The notes: a model not told the origin generated them from the letters alone. A stretch of 64,000 nt of DNA from Janthinobacterium sp. 61 (GCF_002846335.1 NZ_PJMQ01000001.1:1302001-1366000), one strand, 5' to 3'. Counted from the stretch's first letter, positions 8,571 to 18,188 are shown. Program-made: numbers and translations.

Positions 8571-9377
8571 TTAATGCCAGATGATGTCTCCTGAGCCACT
8601 CTTTTGCGCATCGCGCTGGCGCGGGTTGCCGTGGACGTGGATGTCGCCGCTGCCGCGCAAGGTCAGGTTGGCGGCGTCGCGCACGAAGACGGTGCTCTGA
8701 CCCGAGCCTTGCAGGCTGACGCTGGCCTTGTCGGTGGCCAGATGCTCGGCATCGATGTCGCCTGAGCCGCTCAAGTCGGCGCGCAGGAATTTCGTGTTGC
8801 CGCTGGCGGCGATACGCCCGGAACCCACCATTTCCAGGACCACGCTATCGCTGTTGCCGCCATTGATGTCGAGGTCACCGCTGCCGTTGACCGTCGCTTG
8901 CACCTGCTTGTAGCGTCCCGTGAAGCTGACGTCGCCCGAACCCGTCAATTCCAGGATGAAACTATCGCCCGAAAATCCCGTGATCTTGCTGTCGCCATTG
9001 CCGTGCACTTCCAAGCGCACAAGCGATGGCAGCACCAGTTCCACCTGTAACGGCTGGCGATGGTGGAAGAGCATGCCTTTCTGGCCGATATGCAGGGTCG
9101 TGCCGTCGGCGGTGGTCGCGACGTTCGACAGCAAACGCTGCTCGCCGCTCACCTTCATCGATGGCATGGCGCCGCGGCGCAGCACCAGGTCGATGGGGCC
9201 GGCCAGGTCGATGCTGTTGATATCGGCGGAAATCGGGCGCGTTTCGCTACGCACGGCGCGGCCGGCAGCGCTGCTGGGATTGCTGATTCCCTTGGCGCGC
9301 AGCGCCGCATAGGACATGGCGATCAGGACCATTGCCAGCAGCAGCATGGACAGGCCAACTTTGAGCAAGCGTTTCAT
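8571..9377 (-). CDS. Secreted DUF2807 (head GIN domain) beta-repeat protein
   Basis: 268 residues. An N-terminal signal or anchor (MKRLLKVGLSMLLLAMVLIAM) is followed by repeated GSGD/GNGD turns (LTGSGDVSF, VNGSGDLDI, LSGSGDIDA, LRGSGDIHV, KSGSGDIIW), typical of the right-handed beta-helix DUF2807 family. It is probably exported or membrane-anchored. The ATG at 9377 was chosen over an upstream extension because it begins the signal sequence and follows an AAAGG site. It starts 10 nt after the DUF1700 gene ends, so the two are co-transcribed. DUF1700-DUF2807 pairs are a known arrangement; the role is unknown. Confidence 0.82.
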   Translation of the reverse strand: MKRLLKVGLSMLLLAMVLIAMSYAALRAKGISNPSSAAGRAVRSETRPISADINSIDLAGPIDLVLRRGAMPSMKVSGEQRLLSNVATTADGTTLHIGQKGMLFHHRQPLQVELVLPSLVRLEVHGNGDSKITGFSGDSFILELTGSGDVSFTGRYKQVQATVNGSGDLDINGGNSDSVVLEMVGSGRIAASGNTKFLRADLSGSGDIDAEHLATDKASVSLQGSGQSTVFVRDAANLTLRGSGDIHVHGNPRQRDAQKSGSGDIIWH

Positions 9378-9387
9378 GGCAGCCTTT

Positions 9388-10164
9388 CTAGTGACCTTTG
9401 AGCAGGGAGACATTCATGGCGATGTAGCGCTTGATACCGATCAAGGTGTAGCGCGTTACCACCAGACTGAGCAGGAAGATGGCGATGCCGCCGAGCAGCA
9501 TGCCCACGCCGAAGACGGTTTGCGTGGTGCGCGCATCGCGGTCCATATCGGTGGAGATGCGGATGCCGCCTCCGGCCAGCGCTTCGGCCCGTTCCATCAT
9601 GCGCGACGACGCGCCAGGCGCCTCGGGTTCGGACTCAGCTTTGACGGGGCCGGGCAGGTGATCGACTTCGATGCCCGTGTCGCCGATGGTGATGCGTGTC
9701 TCGCGGCGCTCGCCGCCATCGTCGTCATGGATGAAGACGTGGCGCAAGGGGCCGTCGAGCACCAGTTCGTTGGCGCCGGACAGGCCGCTGGCCGTGATGG
9801 CGATGCCGGCCAGGTAAAAGCTCAGGCCCACGGCATACAGGGTGGCCAGCAGGGCCGCGTAGACGGCGGCAGGCACGACCATGAACAGGTTGAAGATGGC
9901 CAGGCCCACCAGCGAGACGAGCAGGCGCAGCAGGTTGACGGGGGTTTTTTTGTGTTCGAAGGCCTGGCGGTGTGTGCTGTTGCGCAAGGTCAGGGCGATT
10001 TTCTTCGGGTCGCCCAGGTCGTCGGCCATCTCCTGCTCGCTGCGGCCGGCTGCAGCGCCTTCGATGAAGGTCTGTTCGTAATAGTCGAGCGTCTTGGCCA
10101 CCAGATCCGGTGGCAAGCCTGCCAGCGCGCGCCGCAGAGAGTCGAGATAGTCTTGCTTGTTCAT
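9388..10164 (-). CDS. DUF1700 family membrane protein (HAAS-type)
   Basis: 258 residues. The N-terminal helical domain NKQDYLDSLRRALAGLPPD, with the EQEMADDLGDPKKIA motif, is typical of DUF1700. Three to four hydrophobic helices follow (about residues 85-135), then a soluble segment and a C-terminal helix near residues 215-235. In other bacteria such proteins sit with PadR regulators in envelope-related operons; no PadR gene is seen here. The second ATG (10164) is better spaced from the AGGAAG site than the first (10167). The 51-aa gene upstream is 31 nt away. Confidence 0.8.
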   Translation of the reverse strand: MNKQDYLDSLRRALAGLPPDLVAKTLDYYEQTFIEGAAAGRSEQEMADDLGDPKKIALTLRNSTHRQAFEHKKTPVNLLRLLVSLVGLAIFNLFMVVPAAVYAALLATLYAVGLSFYLAGIAITASGLSGANELVLDGPLRHVFIHDDDGGERRETRITIGDTGIEVDHLPGPVKAESEPEAPGASSRMMERAEALAGGGIRISTDMDRDARTTQTVFGVGMLLGGIAIFLLSLVVTRYTLIGIKRYIAMNVSLLKGH

Positions 10165-10195
10165 CATATTCTTCCTGTCCGTCCGCTTCGCCGCC

Positions 10196-10351
10196 TCAGC
10201 CCACTGCTGGCAGCAACATGCTTGCCTGGCTCAGCAGCAATGGCGCTTGTGGCGCCTGCTGACCGTGTATGACGATCAGGGTGGCCAGCGCCACGCAAGC
10301 CAGCAGCGCCAGGGCTTTCAAGCTGTTTTTCAAGTGCAAGGTGGTGTGCAT
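10196..10351 (-). CDS. 51-residue single-pass membrane protein
   Basis: The protein starts MHTTLHLKNSLKALALLAC and has one hydrophobic helix (about residues 12-28), then a short Q/P/L-rich tail. A GGGGAA ribosome site lies 4-5 nt before the ATG. It precedes the DUF1700-DUF2807 pair by 31 nt and is probably the first gene of that operon. The open frame extends much further upstream, but that part is arginine-rich and is the shadow of hpnE. No family was recognised. Confidence 0.45.
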   Translation of the reverse strand: MHTTLHLKNSLKALALLACVALATLIVIHGQQAPQAPLLLSQASMLLPAVG

Positions 10352-10481
10352 GGTATTCCCCGTGGCATGGCCGTTGTCGATGATCAGACTGTACCCAAGC
10401 GCACGCGAGCGCACCAGCGCGGTGCGACAGAATGCAATTTCGCGGGGGCGAGCGACACCAGGGGAGGATGCACCGTCAAGT

Positions 10482-11861
10482 CTACTTTGCCACTTTGCCC
10501 GCGGTGACGGCCTTTGCCGCCGCCATGCCGCTGCGCACGGCCGCCTCGATGGTGGCCGGATAGTCTTGCGTTCGGTCATCATTGGCCGTGTAATCGCCCG
10601 CCAGCAGCAGGCCCGGCATGCCGCTGGCGTTGCCGGGACGCAATAAATCCGGCGTGCAGGCAAAGGTGGCGCGTTTTTCCGTGATCAGCTGGGTCCAGAT
10701 CGGTTGTGCCAGTTCCGCCCGCTGCAATACCTGCGCCAGCTGCGCCGCGATGGCTTGCGCCAGCGGCCCATGGCCTTGCTCGGCGGCAGGGCCGGAGGCG
10801 CTGATGACAACGGCCAGCAAGCCCGCCTGGCGCGCGTCGAGCTGACCCCGGTCGAAGACGAACTGGCCCCAGTGCTGCCGCTCCGGCGCATCGACAAGGG
10901 CGTAAAACGGCAAGTCCAGGCGCACGGTGGCGTCGTATTGCAGGTAGCAGGTGCTGATGGCTTCCGGCGTGAAAGCTTGCATGCGGCTAATGACGTCCTC
11001 GAGGCGCGGATCCTGCAAGCCTTGCAGCAGGCTGGCCGCCTGCACGGACGAGGTGGCCACGATGACGCCGTCATAGTGCTCGCCATCATGGCCGCCGTCA
11101 TCGAGCCGCCAGCGGCCATCGGGCAAGGCGTGCAAGGCGGCCACCTTGGCGCCCGTGCGCACTGCGCCGCCATGCTGGACCAGATATCGGGCGGCGGCCT
11201 CGGGAAACAGGGCACTCAGATTTGCTTTCGGAATCAGCATGTCGGATGCGCGGCGGCGGCTCGCGCCCAGGCTGTCGCGTAGCACATTGATGAAGACGCG
11301 CGCCGAGGCCCGCTCGGGCGGCGTATTCAGCGCGGCCAGGCACAGTGGATACCACATCAGCCGGTTCAGGCGGTCCGTCTGGTCGAAGCGCTGCAGCAGT
11401 TCGCTGACAGTGCAATCGTTGTACAGTTGCCAGCCCATCGTCCGCATGGCGGTGGAAAAGCGCATCAGAGCGAGCTTGTCGGCGCGCAGCAAGCCCTGGG
11501 CGCGCAGCAGGGCCCACGCCAGATGCAGCGGTGCGGGCAGGCGCGGCGCGATGAAATCCATGCCGCCAGCACCGGGCGGATAGCGCATCTGCAGTGGCAG
11601 GGTGAGGATCACTTCGGCCGGGTCTTGCCCCGCCAGCTTGATCAGGCGCAAGGTTTCCGTGTAGGCGCCCAGCAAGATGTGCTGGCCGTTGTCGAGGACA
11701 GTGTTTTCTCTCTCGACCCGGCGCGCGCGCCCGCCCAGGGTACGCGCCGCCTCGAAAACGGTGACGGCATGGCCGGCGCGCGCCAGTTCCATGGCCGCCG
11801 CGCAACCAGCCCAGCCGGCGCCGATGACGGCGTAGCGTTGCTTCACGCTACTCTCAGCCAC
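10482..11861 (-). CDS. hpnE: Hydroxysqualene dehydroxylase
   Basis: A 459-residue FAD-dependent amine-oxidase-like enzyme. It reduces hydroxysqualene to squalene, the last step of the HpnCDE route from farnesyl diphosphate. The dinucleotide motif YAVIGAGWAGCAAAMELA begins at residue 10, followed by LGGRARRVE and NGQHILLGAYTETL; a C-terminal FAD motif ends LLLAGDYTANDDRTQDYPATIE. It starts with GTG at 11861 inside the end of hpnD (8-nt overlap), which indicates translational coupling. Confidence 0.93.
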   Translation of the reverse strand: MAESSVKQRYAVIGAGWAGCAAAMELARAGHAVTVFEAARTLGGRARRVERENTVLDNGQHILLGAYTETLRLIKLAGQDPAEVILTLPLQMRYPPGAGGMDFIAPRLPAPLHLAWALLRAQGLLRADKLALMRFSTAMRTMGWQLYNDCTVSELLQRFDQTDRLNRLMWYPLCLAALNTPPERASARVFINVLRDSLGASRRRASDMLIPKANLSALFPEAAARYLVQHGGAVRTGAKVAALHALPDGRWRLDDGGHDGEHYDGVIVATSSVQAASLLQGLQDPRLEDVISRMQAFTPEAISTCYLQYDATVRLDLPFYALVDAPERQHWGQFVFDRGQLDARQAGLLAVVISASGPAAEQGHGPLAQAIAAQLAQVLQRAELAQPIWTQLITEKRATFACTPDLLRPGNASGMPGLLLAGDYTANDDRTQDYPATIEAAVRSGMAAAKAVTAGKVAK

Positions 11862-12687
11862 GAACCCAGGTCTTCCAGGCCAGCCACAGCTTGCGGATCG
11901 GCGTGAGCGAAATGCGCTGTTTCAGCACGTGATAGCCGTCGCGCTCGACTTCATTGAGCACGGTACGGTAGATGGCCGCCATGATCAGGCCCGGGCGCTG
12001 GGCACGGCGGTCCTCGGCTGGCAGGAGCGCAAACGCTTCGTCATACGCCTTTTGCGCGCGCGCTACCTGGAAACGCATGAGATTTTCAAAGTTTTCGCTG
12101 TGGCGCGCGTTCAGCAGGTCGGCCGCCGTGACATTAAATTGCTGCAACTCGCTGATCGGCAGGTAGATGCGCCCCTTGCGCGCATCTTCGCCCACATCGC
12201 GGATGATGTTGGTCAGCTGGAAGGCGTGGCCCAGCTTTTCCGCGTACAGCAGGGTTTCCGGGCGCGTCGCGCCAAAGATGCTGGCCGACAAGATACCGAC
12301 CACGCTGGCCACGTGCCAGCAATAGCGGCTCATGGCCTGGTAGTCGAGGTAGCGGGTCTGGTTCAAGTCCATTTCCATGCCGTCGATGATGGCCTGCAAA
12401 TGCTTTTCTTCCAGCTTGTAGATGTCCAGATGGGGCTGCAGCGCGCGCATCACGGGATGCGTGGGATTGCCCTCGTACATGGCCTTGACTTCCTTGCGCC
12501 ACCAGACCAACTTGGTGCGTGCCACGGCTTCGTCCGTGCATTCATCGACCGTGTCATCGACTTCGCGGCAGAAGGCATACAGGGCCGTGATGGCCTTGCG
12601 GCGCTCCGCAGGCAGGAACAGAAAGCTGTAGTAGAAGCTGGAGCCGCTCTGGGCGGCCTTTTGTTGGCAGTATTCGTCGGGAGACAT
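11854..12687 (-). CDS. hpnD: Presqualene diphosphate synthase
   Basis: A 277-residue trans-isoprenyl-diphosphate synthase of the squalene/phytoene synthase family. It condenses two farnesyl diphosphates to presqualene diphosphate. The first aspartate-rich motif is in FCREVDDTVDE and the second in LTNIIRDVGEDARKGRIYLP. A TTG two codons upstream (12693) is possible; I prefer the ATG of MSPDEYCQQKAAQSGSSFYY. It lies 46 nt after hpnC and overlaps hpnE. Confidence 0.93.
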   Translation of the reverse strand: MSPDEYCQQKAAQSGSSFYYSFLFLPAERRKAITALYAFCREVDDTVDECTDEAVARTKLVWWRKEVKAMYEGNPTHPVMRALQPHLDIYKLEEKHLQAIIDGMEMDLNQTRYLDYQAMSRYCWHVASVVGILSASIFGATRPETLLYAEKLGHAFQLTNIIRDVGEDARKGRIYLPISELQQFNVTAADLLNARHSENFENLMRFQVARAQKAYDEAFALLPAEDRRAQRPGLIMAAIYRTVLNEVERDGYHVLKQRISLTPIRKLWLAWKTWVRG

Positions 12688-12733
12688 AGTCAAAAGAGCA
12701 AGGGTTGCAGATCGAAGCCGCTATTCTATCGTC

Positions 12734-13615
12734 TTACAGACTGGGCGACGGGGGAAAAGCCGTTTTTACTTGCGTCTCTTGATGCAGGCTTTTGCGCGAC
12801 ATGCGCAAGGCGCGCCAGAAAATGATCAGCCAGTCGCGTTTCTCCAGCTTGGGGCGGCGCCGGAACACGTCGTAATTGACCGCTTCGATGGCTTCGAGAA
12901 TGCGCAAGCCTCCTTGCACCACGAGACGCAATTCCCAGCCGATGCGCCCCCGCAAACGCAGGGCCAGCGGCGCGCCGGACAGCATCAGGGCGCGCGTGCG
13001 GGCCACTTCGAAGCGCATCAGGGCGCTCCACTTGCCGTGCGCTTCGGGCCGCTCAAAGGAGGCGGCGGAGACGGCAAAGCGGGTCAGGTCTTCCATCGGC
13101 AGGTAGATGCGCTCCTTTTGCTGGTCGATGGCGACGTCTTGCAGGAAATTAATTAGTTGCAAAGCTGAGCAAATCGCATCGGAATCGCGTACATTCTGTT
13201 CATCGGCCGCACCGTACAGATGCAGCATCAGCAGCCCCACCGGGTTGGCGGAACGGGCGCAGTAATCGAGCACGTCGTCGTAGCTGGCATAGCGCGTCGT
13301 TTCCACATCCTGCTTGAAGGCCGACAACAGATCGTAAAACGGCTTGAGCGGCAGCTGGAATTTGGCGATGACGGCGGCCAGGCGTTCGAACATGGCGGCG
13401 TTCTCGCCCGCATGGCCTTCGTGGCGGGCTATGCGGCCCAACGCCTCTTCGTAGGCGTGCAGGGCTGCCAGGCGTTCGGCCGGCGTGGCGTCGCCTTCAT
13501 CGGCCAGGTCGTCGGCGCTGCGGGCGAAGGCATAGATGGCCTCGACAGCGGGCACCAGGCGGCGCGGCAGCAGGAATGATGCAACAGGAAAATTTTCGTA
13601 ATGGTCTACAGGCAT
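12734..13615 (-). CDS. hpnC: Hydroxysqualene synthase
   Basis: A 293-residue squalene/phytoene synthase family member that turns presqualene diphosphate into hydroxysqualene. Aspartate motifs are SADDLADEGDA and LINFLQDVAIDQQKERIYLP. A GTG two codons upstream (13621) is possible, but an AGAAG site lies 7 nt before the ATG at 13615. It is the first gene of the hpnC-hpnD-hpnE operon. No squalene-hopene cyclase gene lies in the window, so the fate of the squalene is not visible here. Confidence 0.92.
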   Translation of the reverse strand: MPVDHYENFPVASFLLPRRLVPAVEAIYAFARSADDLADEGDATPAERLAALHAYEEALGRIARHEGHAGENAAMFERLAAVIAKFQLPLKPFYDLLSAFKQDVETTRYASYDDVLDYCARSANPVGLLMLHLYGAADEQNVRDSDAICSALQLINFLQDVAIDQQKERIYLPMEDLTRFAVSAASFERPEAHGKWSALMRFEVARTRALMLSGAPLALRLRGRIGWELRLVVQGGLRILEAIEAVNYDVFRRRPKLEKRDWLIIFWRALRMSRKSLHQETQVKTAFPPSPSL

Positions 13616-13902
13616 GAACACACTTCTCTAGTCTTGCGTTTGTCCGGCACCCTGCCAACGCAGGAAGCGCCAAACGTTGTACGTCTCAAGATTAATGACG
13701 CAAAAGTCACTAAAAGCTTTTGCGCACGATTATAATTAATAACCAGAAAGTCATTAGGGGGAATCGCTCCCTGTCATGACCAAGCTGATATTGTCACAAA
13801 TTTAAGGATATCGTGTGCGAAAAAGTTTGGCTAGCATCACTTAGCAAGCGAAAAGTTTCCTCACGCAAAAATCTAACAGCCCGCATAGTAAAGGAAAATA
13901 CC
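13616..13902. promoter_or_regulatory. Divergent promoter region between hpnC and the RND operon
   Basis: An AT-rich gap. GATTATAATTAAT at 13728-13740 offers a TATAAT -10 box on both strands (plus 13731-13736, minus 13729-13734). Next to it lie the inverted repeat GCAAAAG/CTTTTGC (13700-13706 and 13717-13723) and two similar copies AGTCACTAA and AGTCATTAG. These could be operator sites. -35 elements are weak on both strands. Confidence 0.4.
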
Positions 13903-15066
13903 TTGTTTGCCCTGAAAACCCTGCGCCGCGAGACCGGCGCACCCGCACTGCCCGCTCTGTGGCTGATTGCCGCCGCCGCCCTGGCACTGACCCTGGCGGC
14001 CTGTTCCAAGCCGGCCGTCAAAGTGGAAGATGTGCGCCCCGTGCGCGCGATGGTGTTGTCTAGCAGTAATGTTGACGTCAGTGCGGAACTGGCGGGCGAG
14101 GTCGTGCCCCGCGTCGTGTCGCAGCTGGGTTTCCGCGTGGGCGGCAAGATCGTCGCGCGCAAGGTCGATGTGGGCGCCAGCGTGAAAAAGGGGCAAGTGT
14201 TGATGCAGCTCGATCCCGTCGACTTGCAGCTGTCGCAAGCCCAGGCCAAGGCGTCGCTGGTCAGCGCGGAAACGAACCGCGACCTGGCACGCGCTGAATT
14301 GAAGCGCTACCAGGATTTGCGCGCGAAGAATTTCGTCAGCCAGGCTGTGCTTGATGGCAAGGATGCCACTTACAAGGCGGCGCAGGCCAACGTGGAAGCG
14401 GCCCAGGCCCTGCACCGCGGCCAGGCCAACCAGTCCGGCTATGCCAGCTTGCTGGCCGACGTCGATGGCGTCGTCACGCGCATCGAGGCCGAGGTGGGGC
14501 AGGTCGTCGCGGCTGGCACGCCCGTGGTGCAGGTGGCCAAAAGCGGCGAAAAGGAAGTCGTGATCGGCCTTCCCGAAGACAAGGTCGAGACCTTGCGCAG
14601 CGTCAAGGATGTGGTGGTGCGCCTGTGGGCCGATCCGAAGCAGGGCTGGCCGGGCAAGATACGCGAAGTGTCGCCCGTGGCCGATGCCGCCACGCGCACT
14701 TACCTGGCCAAGGTCAGCATCCCGGACGTGCCGCAAGCCCGCCTGGGCATGACGGCCGTGGTGCAGTTCGCTTCGCAGTCGGCCACGCCGCAGATCAAGG
14801 TGCCGCTGACGGCCCTGTTCAATGAAAAGTCGCAAAGCTCAGTATGGGTGGTGGAAAACGGCGCCGTGAAACTGGTCCCGGTCACCGTGGGCGGCGTGGC
14901 GGGCAATGAATTGCTGCTGACCTCGGGCGTGAAAGCGGGGCAGACGGTGGTCACGGCCGGCGTCAACTTGCTCAAGCCTGGGCAAAAAGTCTCTATCCTT
15001 GGCGCAGAACTGGCCAGCAAGCCGGATGTGGCCGCCGCCGCAGTCAGCGTGGGGGCCGGCAAATGA
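13903..15066 (+). CDS. RND efflux periplasmic adaptor (membrane fusion lipoprotein)
   Basis: 387 residues if translation starts at TTG 13903, which has AAGGA 7 nt upstream; the open frame reaches back to 13813. The N-terminus is a lipoprotein signal with lipobox LAAC. Biotinyl-lipoyl-like half motifs flank a long alpha-hairpin (about residues 100-170, rich in Ala/Gln: LSQAQAKASLVSAETNRDLA), then beta-barrel and membrane-proximal domains (TALFNEKSQSSVWVV). It links the inner-membrane pump to an outer-membrane channel. Its stop codon overlaps the pump gene by 4 nt (ATGA). No outer-membrane factor or local repressor gene follows. Confidence 0.88.
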   Translation: MFALKTLRRETGAPALPALWLIAAAALALTLAACSKPAVKVEDVRPVRAMVLSSSNVDVSAELAGEVVPRVVSQLGFRVGGKIVARKVDVGASVKKGQVLMQLDPVDLQLSQAQAKASLVSAETNRDLARAELKRYQDLRAKNFVSQAVLDGKDATYKAAQANVEAAQALHRGQANQSGYASLLADVDGVVTRIEAEVGQVVAAGTPVVQVAKSGEKEVVIGLPEDKVETLRSVKDVVVRLWADPKQGWPGKIREVSPVADAATRTYLAKVSIPDVPQARLGMTAVVQFASQSATPQIKVPLTALFNEKSQSSVWVVENGAVKLVPVTVGGVAGNELLLTSGVKAGQTVVTAGVNLLKPGQKVSILGAELASKPDVAAAAVSVGAGK

Positions 15067-18000
15067 AGGGCGGCTTCAATCTGTCTCGCTGGGCCCTCGA
15101 ACACATCCCGCTGACGCGCTACCTGATGGCCGTGCTGCTGATCGGCGGCATGCTCAGCTATGCCAGCCTCGGCCAGGATGAAGATCCCCCGTTTACCTTC
15201 CGCGCCATGGTCTTGCAAGCGTACTGGCCCGGTGCAACGGCGCTGCAGATGGCCGAGCAGGTGACGGACAAGCTGGAAAAGAAGCTGCAGGAAACGCCCT
15301 ACATCAATGAAATCACCAGTTATTCGAAGCCCGGCGAAACCCTGATCTTGCTGGAGCTGCGCGAATCGGCGCCGCCCAAGGAAACGGCGGCCGCCTGGTA
15401 CCAGGTGCGCAAAAAGATCGGCGACATCAAGGGCACCTTGCCGGCCGGCGTGGTGGGACCGTTCTTCAATGACGAGTTCGGCGACACCTACGGCTCCATC
15501 TTCGCACTGTCCGGCGACGGTTTTACCTACGCGGAAATGAAGGATTACGCGGACAAGGTGCGCCAGGAGCTGCTGGCCGTGGGGCAGGTATCGAAGGTGG
15601 AACTGTTCGGCGTGCAAGACGAGAAGATCAATATCATCTTTTCGCACAAGAAATTTGCCCAGCTGGGCATTCCTTTTGACGCCATCGTGCAGCAATTGTC
15701 CGAGCAAAACAGCATCAACGCCACGGGCGTGCTGGTGACGCCGACAGACAATCTGCAAGTGCGCGTGACGGGCGCCATGGTTACCGTCAAGGATCTGGAA
15801 AACCTGGAGCTGCGCGCCAACGGCACGACCTTCCGGCTAGGCGACTTTGCCACCGTGAAACGCGAATTCGTCGATCCGCCGAAGGACAAGATGCGTTTCA
15901 ATGGCAAGGAAGTGATAGGCCTGGGCGTGTCGATGGAAAAGGGCGGCAACATCATCGACATGGGCAAGGCCTTGCAAGCGACGGTGACGCGCATGAAGAG
16001 CGAATTGCCGGTGGGCATAGAGCTGCAGCGCGTGTCGAACCAGCCGGAAGCCGTGTCCGCCTCCGTGGGCGAGTTCGTGCATACCCTGATCGAAGCCATC
16101 CTGATCGTACTGGCCGTCAGCTTTGTCGCGCTGGGCCTGCACACGAAACCGCTGCGTATCGACGTGCGGCCCGGCCTGGTGGTGGCCCTGACCATCCCCC
16201 TGGTGCTGGCCGTCACCTTCCTCTTCATGCGCCTGCTCGACATCGACTTGCACAAGATTTCCTTGGGCGCCCTGATCATCGCGCTGGGACTGCTGGTCGA
16301 TGACGCCATCATTGCCGTCGAAATGATGGTGCGCAAGATGGAAGAGGGCATGTCGCGCTTCGACGCGGCCACGTTCGCCTACACGTCGACAGCCATGCCC
16401 ATGCTGACGGGCACCCTGATCACGGTGGCGGGCTTCCTGCCCATTGGCCTGGCCAAGTCGGCCGCTGGCGAATACACGTTCTCCCTGTTCTCCGTCAATG
16501 CGCTGGCCCTGATCATTTCCTGGGTGGTGGCCGTCGTCTTCACGCCCTATATCGGCTACGTTTTGTTGAAAGTGAAACCGCACGCGCATAACGACCATGA
16601 ATTGTTCGATACGCCGAACTTCCGCCGCTTCCGCCGTGCCGTCACATGGTGCGTGGAATGGCGCAAGACGACGATCGCTGCCACCCTGGTCATCTTTGCG
16701 CTGGGTATTTATGGTTTTAACTTCATCGAAAAGCAATTCTTCCCCGATTCCAGCCGTCCTGAATTGATGGTGGAGCTGTGGTCGCCCGAGGGCACGACCT
16801 TTGCCGCGAATGAAAAGCAGGTGAAAAAATTCGAGGCCTATGTGGGCAAGCTCGACGGTGTGGACAGCGTGACCAGCTATGTGGGCACGGGTAGCCCCCG
16901 TTTCTACCTGCCGCTGGACCAGATCTTCCCGCAGACCAATGTGTCACAAGTGGTGATCTTGCCCAAGAGCCTGGCGGATCGCGAGCAACTGCGCCAGAAG
17001 ATCATCGATGTCTTCAAGAAGGATTTCCCGGAAGTGCGGGGCAGGGTAAAACTGTTGCCGAACGGGCCGCCCGTGCCGTATCCCGTGCAATTCCGTGTCA
17101 CGGGGCCGGAAGTGGCGGGCGTGCGCACCATTGCCGACCAGGTCAAGGACATCTTGCGCGCCAATCCGAACACTCTGGGCGTCAACGATAACTGGAATGA
17201 ATCGGTAAAAGTGCTGCGCCTGGACCTGGATCAGGACAAGATGCGCGCGCTGGGCGTCACTTCGAAAACCGTGATGCAGGCGGCCAATACGATTCTGTCG
17301 GGCACCGTCATCGGCCAGTTCCGCGAAGACAATAAGCTGATCGATATCCAGGTGCGCCAGCCACTGGAAGAGCGGGCGACGATATCCGTGCTGAATGACA
17401 CGAATATCCCGACGGGAACGGGCAAGTCCGTGCCCATCTCGCAGCTGGCCCGCGCGCATTTCGTGTGGGAGCCGGGCGTGGTCTGGCGCGACAAGCGTGA
17501 ATGGGCCATTACTGTGCAGTCCGACGTGGTCGACGGCATCCAGGGCGCGACGGTCTCCACGCAGCTGGCGCCGCAGCTCGACGCCTTGCGCGCCAAGATG
17601 CCGGCCGGCTACCGCATCACCGTGAAGGGCGTGGCGGCCGACAGCGGCGAGGCGGAAGCGTCGATCGCGGCCAACCTGCCGCTGGCCATCTTCATCATCT
17701 TCACCTTGCTGATGCTGCAGCTGCACAGTTTCTCGCGCTCCCTGCTGGTGTTCCTGACGGGCCCGCTGGGCGTGGCGGGCGCCGCATTTGCCTTGCTGCT
17801 GCTGCATCGCCCGCTGGGCTTTGTGGCCAACCTGGGCGTCATCGCGCTGTTCGGCATGATCATCCGCAACTCCGTGATCCTGGTCGACCAGATCGAGCAA
17901 GACATCAAGGATGGCTCGGCCCCCTGGGATGCCATCATCGACTCGGCCGTGCGCCGTTGCCGCCCCATCGTGCTGACGGCCGCCGCCGCCGCACTGGCCA

Positions 18001-18161
18001 TGATTCCTTTGTCGCGCTCCGTCTTCTGGGGGCCGATGGCGGTCGCCATCATGGGCGGCCTGATCCTGGCGACGGCCTTGACCTTGCTGTTCCTGCCGGC
18101 CCTGTATGCGGCCTGGTTCCGGGTCAAGAAGCCCGAGCCGGTGAGCGCAAAAGAGGGCTAG
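15063..18161 (+). CDS. RND superfamily efflux permease (HAE/AcrB-like)
   Basis: A 1032-residue inner-membrane proton-driven pump with 12 predicted helices: one at about residues 20-35, clusters near 335-540 and 855-1020, and two large periplasmic loops between. The proton-relay aspartates are in GLLVDDAIIAVEMM on helix 4. PPFTFRAMVLQAYWPGATA is the typical first-loop beginning. The substrate cannot be told; the sequence resembles cation or multidrug permeases. It is co-translated with the upstream adaptor and followed by a terminator. Confidence 0.9.
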   Translation: MKGGFNLSRWALEHIPLTRYLMAVLLIGGMLSYASLGQDEDPPFTFRAMVLQAYWPGATALQMAEQVTDKLEKKLQETPYINEITSYSKPGETLILLELRESAPPKETAAAWYQVRKKIGDIKGTLPAGVVGPFFNDEFGDTYGSIFALSGDGFTYAEMKDYADKVRQELLAVGQVSKVELFGVQDEKINIIFSHKKFAQLGIPFDAIVQQLSEQNSINATGVLVTPTDNLQVRVTGAMVTVKDLENLELRANGTTFRLGDFATVKREFVDPPKDKMRFNGKEVIGLGVSMEKGGNIIDMGKALQATVTRMKSELPVGIELQRVSNQPEAVSASVGEFVHTLIEAILIVLAVSFVALGLHTKPLRIDVRPGLVVALTIPLVLAVTFLFMRLLDIDLHKISLGALIIALGLLVDDAIIAVEMMVRKMEEGMSRFDAATFAYTSTAMPMLTGTLITVAGFLPIGLAKSAAGEYTFSLFSVNALALIISWVVAVVFTPYIGYVLLKVKPHAHNDHELFDTPNFRRFRRAVTWCVEWRKTTIAATLVIFALGIYGFNFIEKQFFPDSSRPELMVELWSPEGTTFAANEKQVKKFEAYVGKLDGVDSVTSYVGTGSPRFYLPLDQIFPQTNVSQVVILPKSLADREQLRQKIIDVFKKDFPEVRGRVKLLPNGPPVPYPVQFRVTGPEVAGVRTIADQVKDILRANPNTLGVNDNWNESVKVLRLDLDQDKMRALGVTSKTVMQAANTILSGTVIGQFREDNKLIDIQVRQPLEERATISVLNDTNIPTGTGKSVPISQLARAHFVWEPGVVWRDKREWAITVQSDVVDGIQGATVSTQLAPQLDALRAKMPAGYRITVKGVAADSGEAEASIAANLPLAIFIIFTLLMLQLHSFSRSLLVFLTGPLGVAGAAFALLLLHRPLGFVANLGVIALFGMIIRNSVILVDQIEQDIKDGSAPWDAIIDSAVRRCRPIVLTAAAAALAMIPLSRSVFWGPMAVAIMGGLILATALTLLFLPALYAAWFRVKKPEPVSAKEG

Positions 18162-18188
18162 GGACAGGCGCCAGGGTATCAGCATAAA

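Noticed and set aside
10352..10663. Upstream 104 codons of the 51-residue gene frame
   Set aside because: They are Arg/Ala-rich and lie antisense-frame to hpnE; the GGGGAA-supported ATG at 10351 is the better start.
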